Source of the DNA: Bacillota bacterium
GTDB taxonomy: Bacteria > Bacillota > UBA4882 > UBA10575
Length of the DNA stretch: 7,582 nucleotides
NCBI GenBank assembly: GCA_012512605.1
Contig: JAAZDX010000064.1
Location: 1-7,582 of the forward strand
Direction of reading: 5' to 3'
Shown: one piece after another, positions 1 to 5,878 of the stretch
Layout of the letters: each line of letters opens with the position of its first letter
Numbering within the stretch: the first letter of the stretch is position 1
Notes under the pieces: model-generated
What the model was told of the DNA's origin: nothing
Database searches by the model: none
What the model saw: the letters and a program-made list of their open reading frames with translations, nothing else
Program-made: the position numbers and the translations under genes

Positions 1-190
1 GGCAAAGGGCAGTGTCCTCGCCTCCGATGCTTTCTTCCCCTTCCGGGATACCGTTGACGTTGCTGCCGTTGCAGGCGTGGCCGCCATTGTGCAACCGGGC
101 GGTTCGGTTAAGGACGAGGATTCGGTTGCCGCCTGCGATGAACAGGGCGTCGCCATGGTGTTTACCGGTACGCGCTACTTTAAACATTAA
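1..190 (+). CDS. purH: PurH, 3' end: bifunctional AICAR transformylase / IMP cyclohydrolase
   Basis: Only the last 62 codons are present, read in the frame starting at base 2 and ending with TAA at 188-190; the gene enters from the left edge. The translation carries C-terminal hallmarks of PurH: ASDAFFPFRD (about visible residues 7-16), then QPGGSVKDEDSVAACDEQG, and the ending MVFTGTRYFKH, which resembles the conserved FT-x-R-x-F-x-H tail of the family. This part belongs to the AICAR formyltransferase domain. In the family, PurH performs the last two steps of IMP synthesis (AICAR to FAICAR using 10-formyl-tetrahydrofolate, then ring closure) in the cytoplasm. The next gene on the same strand is purD, as in the classic Firmicutes pur operon order purH-purD. 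The truncation is a window edge effect. The family call is secure; nothing can be said about the N-terminal cyclohydrolase domain. Confidence 0.95.
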   Translation, partial: AKGSVLASDAFFPFRDTVDVAAVAGVAAIVQPGGSVKDEDSVAACDEQGVAMVFTGTRYFKH

Positions 191-210
191 TCAGGAGCTT
201 CTCCATTTTC

Positions 211-345
211 TTAAATCATACGCAAACGTTTCTGCAACGATTTCGCCAAATACCAACGATACAAAATATTTTTAATAGTTCCCAGCAATCCCTCTTGTGC
301 CGGGAAAACGTCAGACTGGTATTTTCTTAGATTGAGACAAAACAT
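211..345 (-). CDS. Possible 44-aa basic small ORF, unrecognised
   Basis: A minus-strand frame runs from ATG (345-343) to TAA (213-211). I do not recognise the peptide. It contains DVFPAQEGLLGTIKNIL (residues 12-28) followed by a basic, aromatic stretch RWYLAKSLQKRLRMI, so it would be cationic and partly amphipathic. Against it, there is no Shine-Dalgarno sequence before the ATG, and that ATG overlaps an exact TATAAT, so a transcript from that -10 could not include the start. The frame is open upstream to a TAG near 396, so this could instead be the degraded tail of a longer gene. It lies antisense inside the purH-purD gap. It could equally be chance in AT-rich DNA. Confidence 0.2.
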   Translation of the reverse strand: MFCLNLRKYQSDVFPAQEGLLGTIKNILYRWYLAKSLQKRLRMI

Positions 346-407
346 TATAACACATAAAAATAAAAAGCGAATTAACTCTGAAGCAAAAGAGGACTAATAT
401 TTAGCGC

Positions 408-421
408 GGAGGAAGTAGGAG
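408..421 (+). promoter_or_regulatory. purD ribosome binding region
   Basis: A purine-rich run contains GGAGG at 408-412 (13 nt before the ATG) and AGGAG at 417-421 (4 nt before it). Neither spacing is ideal, but the pair flanks the usual window and supports the start at 426, which also matches the family N-terminus exactly. Confidence 0.6.
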
Positions 422-425
422 AAAG

Positions 426-1700
426 ATGCGGGTTTTAATTGTGGGCGGCGGCGGACGGGAGCACGCGCTGGCCTGGAAGATTAAGCAGAGTCCGCGGGTG
501 CGTGAGCTTTACTGTGCCCCCGGTAACGCCGGGATCGCCCGCCTGGCCCAATGTATTCCGATTGCCGCTGATGATCTCGAACAGTTAGTAGCCTTTGCCC
601 GCGATCACCAGATCGACTTGACGGTGGTCGGACCGGAAGCACCCCTCGCTGCCGGGATTGTCGATCGGTTTCAAGCGGAGGGCCTGGCCATCTTTGGCCC
701 GACAAAAGCCGCTGCCCAGCTGGAAGCGAGTAAAGTCTTTGCCAAGCAATTGATGGCGAAATACCAGATTCCGACGGCCGAAAGTCGGACCTTTACCACC
801 GCCACCGAAGCCTGCGCTTACATCCGGGAAAAAGGCGCGCCCATTGTGGTCAAAGCTGATGGGCTGGCCGCCGGGAAAGGGGTAGTCGTCGCCACCACCG
901 TAGCCCAAGCGGAAGCAGCGGTCCAACGGATACTAGTCGACCAAGAATTTGGGGCATCTGGGCACCGCCTCGTCATCGAGGAGTATCTACGCGGCGAAGA
1001 AGTGACTTTACTAGCATTTACCGACGGGACAACCATCATCCCCATGGTCGCAGCCCAAGACCATAAAGCGGCCTATGACCATGACGCCGGCCCCAATACC
1101 GGCGGGATGGGCGCTTATTCGCCCGTTCCGCTCCTCACCCCGGAATTACAACAGCAGATTGAAGCGGAGATCCTGCGGCCCACCATCGATGGGCTACGCC
1201 AGGAAGGCATCGTGTACCAGGGTGTGCTCTATGTCGGATTGATGATTACAGCATCCGGGCCCAAAGTCCTAGAGTACAATGTCCGGTTTGGTGACCCGGA
1301 ATGCCAGGTCATTCTGCCCCGGCTGCAAAGTGACCTCATCCCCATCATCCAGGCCATCAACGGCCAGAAGCTGGCAAAGCAGTCCATCACCTGGCATGAC
1401 AACCACACGGTCTGTGTCGTCATGGCTTCCGGTGGTTACCCAGGCGCTTATACCAACGGGAAGATCATCACCGGCTTGGAACAGGTCGAAGCTATGGCCG
1501 ATGTTTATGTTTTCCATGCCGGTACAACCGCCCAGGGCGAAGACTTGGTCACGGCGGGCGGACGGGTTTTAGCCGTCACCGCCTGGGGAAAAACCCGCCA
1601 GGACGCGCTGGATAAAGCCTACAAAGCCGTTCAAGCCATCCATTTCGACGGTGCCCACTACCGGACCGACATCGGTCGGCGCGGGACTCGTCTTTCCTGA
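426..1700 (+). CDS. purD: PurD, phosphoribosylamine-glycine ligase (GAR synthetase)
   Basis: The complete protein has 424 residues, a normal length for PurD. The family catalyses step two of de novo purine synthesis: 5-phosphoribosylamine + glycine + ATP gives GAR + ADP + phosphate, in the cytoplasm. The ATG start places VLIVGGGGREHAL at residues 3-15, the conserved N-terminal domain motif. VVGPEAPLAAGIVD follows at 67-80. The ATP-grasp region includes VVKADGLAAGKGVVVA (141-156), GPNTGGMGAYSP (222-233) and EYNVRFGDPECQ (283-294), which carries metal and substrate ligands in the family. The C-terminal domain runs from about 325 and includes VVMASGGYPG (331-340). All motifs look intact. The gene follows purH after an unusually wide gap and ends with TGA about 57 nt before a strong terminator, so it is the last gene of the pur transcript. 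Confidence 0.97.
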   Translation: MRVLIVGGGGREHALAWKIKQSPRVRELYCAPGNAGIARLAQCIPIAADDLEQLVAFARDHQIDLTVVGPEAPLAAGIVDRFQAEGLAIFGPTKAAAQLEASKVFAKQLMAKYQIPTAESRTFTTATEACAYIREKGAPIVVKADGLAAGKGVVVATTVAQAEAAVQRILVDQEFGASGHRLVIEEYLRGEEVTLLAFTDGTTIIPMVAAQDHKAAYDHDAGPNTGGMGAYSPVPLLTPELQQQIEAEILRPTIDGLRQEGIVYQGVLYVGLMITASGPKVLEYNVRFGDPECQVILPRLQSDLIPIIQAINGQKLAKQSITWHDNHTVCVVMASGGYPGAYTNGKIITGLEQVEAMADVYVFHAGTTAQGEDLVTAGGRVLAVTAWGKTRQDALDKAYKAVQAIHFDGAHYRTDIGRRGTRLS

Positions 1701-1756
1701 CCAGAGCGGACTGGCTGTTTGCTCCTGCAATCATAGGCCAATAAAGCAAAAAATAA

Positions 1757-1789
1757 GGCGTGCCCTTTTTGGGGCACGCCCTTCTTTTA
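1757..1789. terminator. Bidirectional intrinsic terminator between purD and flgJ
   Basis: GGCGTGCCC (1757-1765) pairs perfectly with GGGCACGCC (1772-1780) around a 6-nt loop, giving a 9-bp GC-rich stem. On the plus strand it is followed by CTTCTTTTAT. On the minus strand the stem is followed by TTATTTTTTGC. Both directions thus carry a T-rich tail, which fits its place between the convergent purD and flagellar transcripts. The plus-strand tail is interrupted by a C. The remaining junction sequence to 1983 shows only a weak inverted repeat (GTTGAT 1891-1896 / ATCAAC 1904-1909) and nothing else I can support. Confidence 0.85.
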
Positions 1790-1983
1790 TCAATACGCCA
1801 GTAGCGTAAATTTCAAAGCCAAACTAGATAATTGCGTTCACCGTCTACCGTCCGCACACGTGAAAGAATAGAAATTGAATGTGAGCTTGTGTTGATCTTG
1901 CCAATCAACTCCTGCGCACAATACAAGACGGGTGACGAGCGACAAGGATATTTTCTCGGTAGTCGTCCACGCGAGCCACCATT

Positions 1984-2280
1984 CTAACTATTCTGCTCCC
2001 GTAAAGACCGGATAATGTTTTCCGCCAAGCCCAAGCCTGGATCCTCCGCCAGTTCCTTAGCGATGATCTCGGCGAACATCCCGCCGAAAAATTCACCCTG
2101 GACACCCTGGCCGAAAAGGTTGGTATCGGTTTGCATCGCTTCCACCATCTTTTGTAAGAGGATCGCCTCAAATTCGCGGCACTTTTCCCTTAAACGCTGC
2201 TCCTCTTCGGTCACCGCTGGTTGCTGCGGCTTAGTCGGTGCTGCCGTCTTCATCATTGCCGTCTGCAGATCGATCTTCAT
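1984..2280 (-). CDS. flgJ: FlgJ-type rod-binding protein (single-domain)
   Basis: This 98-residue protein matches the N-terminal rod-binding domain of FlgJ. The core is residues 34-92: CREFEAILLQKMVEAMQ (34-50), then GVQGEFFGGMFAEIIAKEL (59-77) and GLGLAENII (82-90), the family's usual pattern of FE--ll-qM--sM, a central G--G--y-gM and GlGla. Residues 11-30 are a Pro/Ala/Gln-rich lead-in. Enterobacterial FlgJ adds a peptidoglycan-hydrolase domain of some 150 residues; it is absent here, as in many non-proteobacterial homologues, so another enzyme must open the wall for the rod. No signal peptide is visible, consistent with flagellar type III export. The ATG at 2280 is preceded by GGGGGG (2295-2290), a G-run that can pair with the anti-SD with one G-U wobble. 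It follows flgI by 29 nt and ends the operon, with TAG at 1986-1984. Confidence 0.9.
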   Translation of the reverse strand: MKIDLQTAMMKTAAPTKPQQPAVTEEEQRLREKCREFEAILLQKMVEAMQTDTNLFGQGVQGEFFGGMFAEIIAKELAEDPGLGLAENIIRSLREQNS

Positions 2281-2309
2281 CGCACTTTTCCCCCCAATTC
2301 CAAGTTCGG

Positions 2310-3461
2310 TTAGCGGATCTCCAAAACCCCATACAAGGCTCCGGCTTGGTCAATAGCAATAATCAGGTTGATTATATCCTGCGGGGTCGCTCCCACCGCA
2401 TTTAAGGCCTGGACAATTTCATCCAGGGAAGTACCGGCAGGTAAAGCCACCAATGACCCGGGCTCGGCTGCCACTTCCAAGCTTTCGTCGGTGGTAACCA
2501 CCGTTTCGCCACCGGACAAGGGGGGCGGCTGGGCCACCCTTTGCTCGCTCGTGATCCGAACCGTAATGTTACCCCTGGTGACGGCAACCGGAGCAATACG
2601 CACATTATCATCAAAGACAATCGTTCCGGTCCGGGGGTTAACCACAACGCGCGCCGTCTGCTCTTGGGTGATCTGGATGTTTTCAATTAGGGCCACGAAA
2701 CCCACCGGGTTCTGCCGGTAGGAATCGGGAATGGCCACCCGGATTTCCGCTTTGCTTTCAGGCACCGCCACCTCTGCTCCCAAGTAAGTGTTGATCGCTT
2801 GGGCCATCCGGTTTGCCGTCGAATAATCCGGGTTAGCAAGCACCCACCGTAAAGCATCGACCATTTCCAACTGGACCGGGACGGTGTTTTCCACAATCGC
2901 TTGGACGAAGCCAACCGTTGGTTGGTTCGTCGTCTGTCTACTTCCCCGTCGGGTCTCCGCGGTGAAGCCGCCGACCACCACCGGCCCCTGGGCTACCGCA
3001 TAAACCCGTCCGTCGGCACCGGTTAAGGGCGATTGCAGGAGGATTCCCCCCTGGAGACTTTTGGCATCACCCAAGGAAGAGACGGTTACTTCTAAATCGT
3101 CCCCATTCTGTTTATACATGGGCAAAGTCGCCGACAAGGCAACAGCGGCGACGTTCCGAACCCGGATGTTCGTGCGGTCCACGGCAAAACCATGATGGGC
3201 TAAGAAGTTTAGGACCATCTCCAAGGCAAAACCCTGACTGCCGTCACCGGTCCCGTTCAAACCCACGACCAAGCCAAACCCGGTCAACTGGTTTGCCCGG
3301 TCTTCGACCAGGCGGGCCACGTCCTTAATCCGAACCGAAACTCCCCCCGTCTCTTGGGCCGAAGCGGCCGTTACCATCAAGAAGAATATAAGTATGATCA
3401 ACAGTATGGGACAACAAGCCAATAAACACTGTTTCTTATTTCTTCGTCCCACAACAATCAC
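2310..3461 (-). CDS. flgI: FlgI, flagellar P-ring protein
   Basis: 383 residues from the GTG at 3461. The N-terminus is a Sec signal peptide: basic GRRNKKQ (5-11), a long hydrophobic core (about 12-31) and a TAASA site with likely cleavage after residue 35. The mature protein opens with VRIKDVA (43-49) and NQLTGFGLVVGLNGTGDG (57-74), the strongest FlgI signature, and ends GALYGVLEIR, like family C-termini. Length is normal (about 365-380). In diderm flagella FlgI forms the periplasmic P ring around the rod at the peptidoglycan layer, with FlgA as chaperone. Start choice is ambiguous: GTG 3461 has AGGTGA 6 nt upstream, while GTG 3452 (codon 4) has GAGGTGA 5 nt upstream; both leave the signal peptide intact. 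The flgH TAG overlaps the first of these sites, suggesting coupling. The stop is TAA. Confidence 0.96.
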   Translation of the reverse strand: MIVVGRRNKKQCLLACCPILLIILIFFLMVTAASAQETGGVSVRIKDVARLVEDRANQLTGFGLVVGLNGTGDGSQGFALEMVLNFLAHHGFAVDRTNIRVRNVAAVALSATLPMYKQNGDDLEVTVSSLGDAKSLQGGILLQSPLTGADGRVYAVAQGPVVVGGFTAETRRGSRQTTNQPTVGFVQAIVENTVPVQLEMVDALRWVLANPDYSTANRMAQAINTYLGAEVAVPESKAEIRVAIPDSYRQNPVGFVALIENIQITQEQTARVVVNPRTGTIVFDDNVRIAPVAVTRGNITVRITSEQRVAQPPPLSGGETVVTTDESLEVAAEPGSLVALPAGTSLDEIVQALNAVGATPQDIINLIIAIDQAGALYGVLEIR

Positions 3462-3471
3462 CTCACGTCAC

Positions 3472-4044
3472 CTAAAACAACCACTCAAAGGCACGAGTCA
3501 AGAGCCCTTTCCGCGTCGCATAATCATTACCCAGGTAATCGATCTTCGCTTCGGCAACATAGGTGGAGAGGACTGTATTATTGCGGTCCACATCTTCCGG
3601 ACGGACCACACCGGTAAAGGTCAACCGTTGTAGGTCTCGATTGACCATGATCTCTTTCGTCCCTTCAAAACATAAGTTCCCGTTGGCATCGATCTCAACC
3701 ACTCTCACCGTAAGCTGGGCTTTCAAACTCCCGGTCTTGTTCGTCCCGGTCGCCCCGTCATAGGAGGTATTGAAGGAGCCCTTCAAGTAAGGAAGAAGGT
3801 CGGTCAGGGCGCCAGCGCCCGGTCCCATCACGATTGAACTGCCTTCACCGGAATTGACCCCCGTCTTTGAAGTTGCCGAAGACTGTTCCGAAATGACAAT
3901 TGTCAAAAGGTCGCCGGCGCGAAAATCACGCCGCGGTTTTATAAAATAGGAACCGCTTTCCTCTGTCCACAACGAACTCGCATCGGCGCTAACCGCCGCG
4001 AGAAGAAGGATTCCCACCAGAGAAAAGAGGAATATCCGTTTCAC
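3472..4044 (-). CDS. flgH: FlgH, flagellar L-ring protein, without lipobox
   Basis: 190 residues from GTG (4044-4042). Family features: GDLLTIVISEQSSA near 44-57, a KAQLTVRVVEIDANGNLCFEG strand region in the middle, and the C-terminal pattern FTGVVRPEDVDRNNTVLST followed by VAEAKIDYLGN, typical of FlgH. FlgH forms the L ring in the outer membrane around the distal rod, so its presence implies an outer membrane. The N-terminus is a signal peptide (KR, hydrophobic 4-18, then VSADA) with no cysteine; the only Cys in the protein is in NLCFEG. Classical FlgH is a lipoprotein, so here anchoring by an N-terminal lipid is not expected. Length is slightly shorter than the approximately 210-230 residues of proteobacterial FlgH precursors. 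The start overlaps the flgA stop by 4 nt (GTGA). Confidence 0.95.
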   Translation of the reverse strand: MKRIFLFSLVGILLLAAVSADASSLWTEESGSYFIKPRRDFRAGDLLTIVISEQSSATSKTGVNSGEGSSIVMGPGAGALTDLLPYLKGSFNTSYDGATGTNKTGSLKAQLTVRVVEIDANGNLCFEGTKEIMVNRDLQRLTFTGVVRPEDVDRNNTVLSTYVAEAKIDYLGNDYATRKGLLTRAFEWLF

Positions 4045-5000
4045 TTTAACTTCACCTCCACCAATCCGGGTCCGATCACCGTCGCCGTTAACCGACGGTT
4101 ACTACTCAGGTTGGTCACGATAATCTCCTGGTTCAGCCAGCCATCCGCTTCCGCTTGTGCCTGAAGTTCCAACTGAATCGATCCGGACTGAAGAATCAAC
4201 CTAATTATACTTCCCTTCGTCACCAAGGGCTTTTCTTCCAGATCCCGTGCGAAAAGAACCCGTCCCGCCGGAAGATCGCGGGTCACCCGGTAGCGCTCGG
4301 CGGTCAGTTCCCCTAACCATTCGTTTCCGGTCGTCAGCTCCCGCACCTCCCGGCGAACAACGTCGGCAGTGAGGTCTTCGTACCGGTTGAGCTGTTGTGT
4401 GCTGACGTAAACCGGCGCCTCAATGGTCAAACGCACAGTCACGGGAATCGTCGTAAAAACCGCTCCGTCCACCATGATCCCCAGACGAAAGGTGTTCAAG
4501 CCGGGTTTGAGCGTCGTCGTATCCCCTTCCAACCGGTAGGCAAGTTCGCCCCGGGGAACACGCCGTTCATGAAGTCGCCCCGGTTCCACCCGCCAAGCAG
4601 TCCAGTAGGGAGAGGCCTGCTCTCCAATAAACGCTTCGATCGCCGCTAGCATCTGCTCTGCCGTGACCAGTTGACTGGCTCTGGTCAGCGCGACTTTCGC
4701 TGGCATCTCCAATGTATAGGTGCCTGCCAGTCCCGAACGGTCCAGACTATAGACGACATTCGTCCGGTAAAGGTAGGCGGTTTCACCAAAGCGAGGTGCC
4801 CGGCCCAGGCTAATCCGGCTTATTTTCTCCCGGAGTTTTGGCTCCGCCACAATCGTCGCTAGCTTTCCTAGTACAAGCTCCTCCCCTTCCACCTCAACCG
4901 CAGGGAGAATCGTAATGAGCGCTTGTTGTTCGGCGGCTCCCACCGAAACCATTCCGGTCAGGAGGAATAAACTAAGGAGCAAAAACCAAGCTTTTTTCAT
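4041..5000 (-). CDS. flgA: FlgA, P-ring assembly chaperone
   Basis: 319 residues from the ATG at 5000. An in-frame ATG at 5039 would add 13 residues inside flgG, but it would place a polar stretch before the signal peptide, so 5000 is preferred. The signal peptide is MKKAWFLLLSLFLLTGMVSV with cleavage near GAA (residue 23). Residues about 24-110 form an N-terminal part with VEVEGEELVLGKLATI. An SAF-like segment spans about 197-259 (YVSTQQLNRYEDLTADVV, then RDLPAGRVLFARDL), and a beta-rich C-terminus of the ChapFlgA type follows (TKGSIIRLIL 261-270, GPGLVEVKLK at the end). In the family this periplasmic protein binds FlgI until the P ring forms. It is about 100 residues longer than E. coli FlgA. 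flgG ends 1 nt upstream (TAA-A-ATG) and only a weak GGCGG precedes the ATG, suggesting translation coupled to flgG. Confidence 0.92.
   Translation of the reverse strand: MKKAWFLLLSLFLLTGMVSVGAAEQQALITILPAVEVEGEELVLGKLATIVAEPKLREKISRISLGRAPRFGETAYLYRTNVVYSLDRSGLAGTYTLEMPAKVALTRASQLVTAEQMLAAIEAFIGEQASPYWTAWRVEPGRLHERRVPRGELAYRLEGDTTTLKPGLNTFRLGIMVDGAVFTTIPVTVRLTIEAPVYVSTQQLNRYEDLTADVVRREVRELTTGNEWLGELTAERYRVTRDLPAGRVLFARDLEEKPLVTKGSIIRLILQSGSIQLELQAQAEADGWLNQEIIVTNLSSNRRLTATVIGPGLVEVKLK
4052..4059 (-). promoter_or_regulatory. flgH ribosome binding site within the flgA 3' end
   Basis: GGAGGTGA (4059 to 4052 on the minus strand) lies 7 nt before the GTG at 4044 and inside the last codons of flgA. 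It fixes the GTG as the flgH start, and the GTGA overlap with the flgA stop points to coupled translation. Confidence 0.85.
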
Positions 5001-5001
5001 T

Positions 5002-5790
5002 TTACCGCCGGAGGTTATTTGCGGTCTGGAGCATTTCATCGGCCGCCTGGATTGCTTTGGAGTTAACCTCGTAAGCCCGCTGGGCGACGATGAGATTGAC
5101 CATCTCTTCCACCACTTTCACATTGGACATCTCCAGGTAACCCTGGGAGAGGCTCCCAAAACCATCCCGACCAGCTGTTCCGTATTGGATCTCCCCGGAA
5201 GCGTAAGAGGGACGCACAATGTTGCGCCCAATATTGATCAACCCTTCCGGGTTCAAAAAGCGCGCCAGTTCAATCAGGCCAATCTCTTCGGCCATTTCTT
5301 CCCCCGCCAGCATAACGCTGACCGTACCATCGGACCCGATGATAATATCCGTGGCATTTTCGGGCACCCAAATCTCTGGTTGGAGGATATAGCCATCGTT
5401 GTTGACAATCCGCCCTTCACCATCGACTTTAAAATTCCCATCCCGGGTATAACCGATGGTCCCGTCGGGTAATAAGAGTTGGAAAAAACCGTCGCCCTCA
5501 ATCATTAGGTCAAGGGCATTACCGGTCTGCATCACATCGCCCTGTTCATAGGATTTACTCGTCGAAATCAGCCGTGTACCATGGCCGACTTGCAATCCGG
5601 TGGGGTTCATATTCCCCTGCGCGGTCGTGCTTCCCGCCGCCCGGATTGTTTGGTAGAGCAAATCCTGAAACTGGGCCCGGGATTTTTTATAACCTACGGT
5701 ATTCACATTCGCCAGGTTGTTCGAGATGATATCGATATTGGTCTGTTGGGCATTCATCCCCGAACTAGCAGTCCAAAGTGCTCTAATCAA
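5002..5790 (-). CDS. flgG: FlgG / FlhP, flagellar distal rod protein
   Basis: 262 residues, the usual FlgG length. The N-terminus MIRALWTASSGMNAQQTNID with SNNLANVNTVGYKK (23-36) is the flagellar rod/hook (D0) signature; NALDLMIEGDGFFQ (91-104) marks the D1 domain of the FlgF/FlgG group. The C-terminus has GYLEMSNVKVVEEM (217-230) and LIVAQRAYEVNSKAIQAADEM, which pairs with the N-terminal helix in a coiled coil. FlgG forms the distal rod through the periplasm and P/L rings. There is no signal peptide, in keeping with type III export. The start is TTG (5790-5788), supported by GGGAGGT 7 nt upstream and by family alignment. The position after the MreB-like gene and flgF equals flhP in the Bacillus order mbl-flhO-flhP. 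The stop is TAA, 1 nt before flgA. Confidence 0.95.
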   Translation of the reverse strand: MIRALWTASSGMNAQQTNIDIISNNLANVNTVGYKKSRAQFQDLLYQTIRAAGSTTAQGNMNPTGLQVGHGTRLISTSKSYEQGDVMQTGNALDLMIEGDGFFQLLLPDGTIGYTRDGNFKVDGEGRIVNNDGYILQPEIWVPENATDIIIGSDGTVSVMLAGEEMAEEIGLIELARFLNPEGLINIGRNIVRPSYASGEIQYGTAGRDGFGSLSQGYLEMSNVKVVEEMVNLIVAQRAYEVNSKAIQAADEMLQTANNLRR

Positions 5791-5797
5791 CTTCCGT

Positions 5798-5804
5798 ACC
5801 TCCC
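5798..5804 (-). promoter_or_regulatory. flgG ribosome binding site
   Basis: GGGAGGT (5804 to 5798 on the minus strand) lies 7 nt before the TTG at 5790. It decides the rare TTG start, since no ATG or GTG lies nearby that would retain the conserved MIRALW N-terminus. Confidence 0.85.
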
Positions 5805-5816
5805 TGTTTTAAGTTC

Positions 5817-5844
5817 ACAACCGTCTCGGTCGTTCAACGGTTGT
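5817..5844 (-). repeat. Perfect 8-bp inverted repeat in the flgF-flgG gap
   Basis: On the minus strand ACAACCGT (5844-5837) and ACGGTTGT (5824-5817) form a perfect 8-bp stem with a 12-nt loop. It ends 12 nt before the flgG Shine-Dalgarno. No T-tract follows, so it is not an intrinsic terminator. A role in mRNA processing, stability or access to the flgG start is possible but inferred. Confidence 0.6.
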
Positions 5845-5847
5845 CCA

Positions 5848-5875
5848 GGGGACCTCCGTATAAGGTCCAGCCCCC
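5848..5875 (-). repeat. Second hairpin just after the flgF stop
   Basis: On the minus strand GGACCT (5868-5863) pairs with AGGTCC (5855-5850) around a 7-nt loop. Flanking GGGGG (5875-5871) and CC (5849-5848) can extend the stem across a 2-nt bulge. A GGAGGT lies partly in its 3' arm. There is no T-tail. It immediately precedes the 5817-5844 hairpin in the transcript. Confidence 0.45.
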
Positions 5876-5878
5876 TTT

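Larger units (their letters stand above)
191..425. other. AT-rich purH-purD intergenic gap
   Basis: These 235 bp separate two pur genes that are often only a few bases apart. The gap is clearly more AT-rich than its neighbours, especially 340-370. Plus-strand promoter-like boxes exist but are imperfect: TTGAGA (332-337) with 17 nt to TAAAAA (355-360), or TATAAC at 346-351 with a poor -35. On the minus strand there is an exact TATAAT (349 to 344) and a 44-codon ORF. A short GGAG-CTT-CTCC hairpin at 194-204, just after the purH stop, is too weak for a confident terminator. I recognise no purine riboswitch or clear PurR box. purD may therefore have its own promoter as well as readthrough from purH; this is inference. 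Confidence 0.5.

Noticed and set aside
12..275. Plus-strand 87-codon ORF at the left edge
   Set aside because: Shadow of purH in another frame; the purH frame carries the conserved C-terminus.
191..425. Purine riboswitch or PurR box before purD
   Set aside because: I could not find the conserved three-way-junction core or a convincing tandem PurBox.
1891..1909. GTTGAT/ATCAAC inverted repeat in the purD-flgJ junction
   Set aside because: Only 6 bp with no T-tail and no relation to a gene; expected by chance at this length.
1905..2171. Minus-strand 88-codon ORF overlapping flgJ
   Set aside because: Out of frame with flgJ, which has clear rod-binding motifs; the non-overlapping 25-codon tail has no ribosome site or recognisable motif.
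4915..5472. Plus-strand 185-codon ORF
   Set aside because: Lies antisense to flgG and the flgA start, both with clear family motifs and ribosome sites; its translation resembles no family I know.
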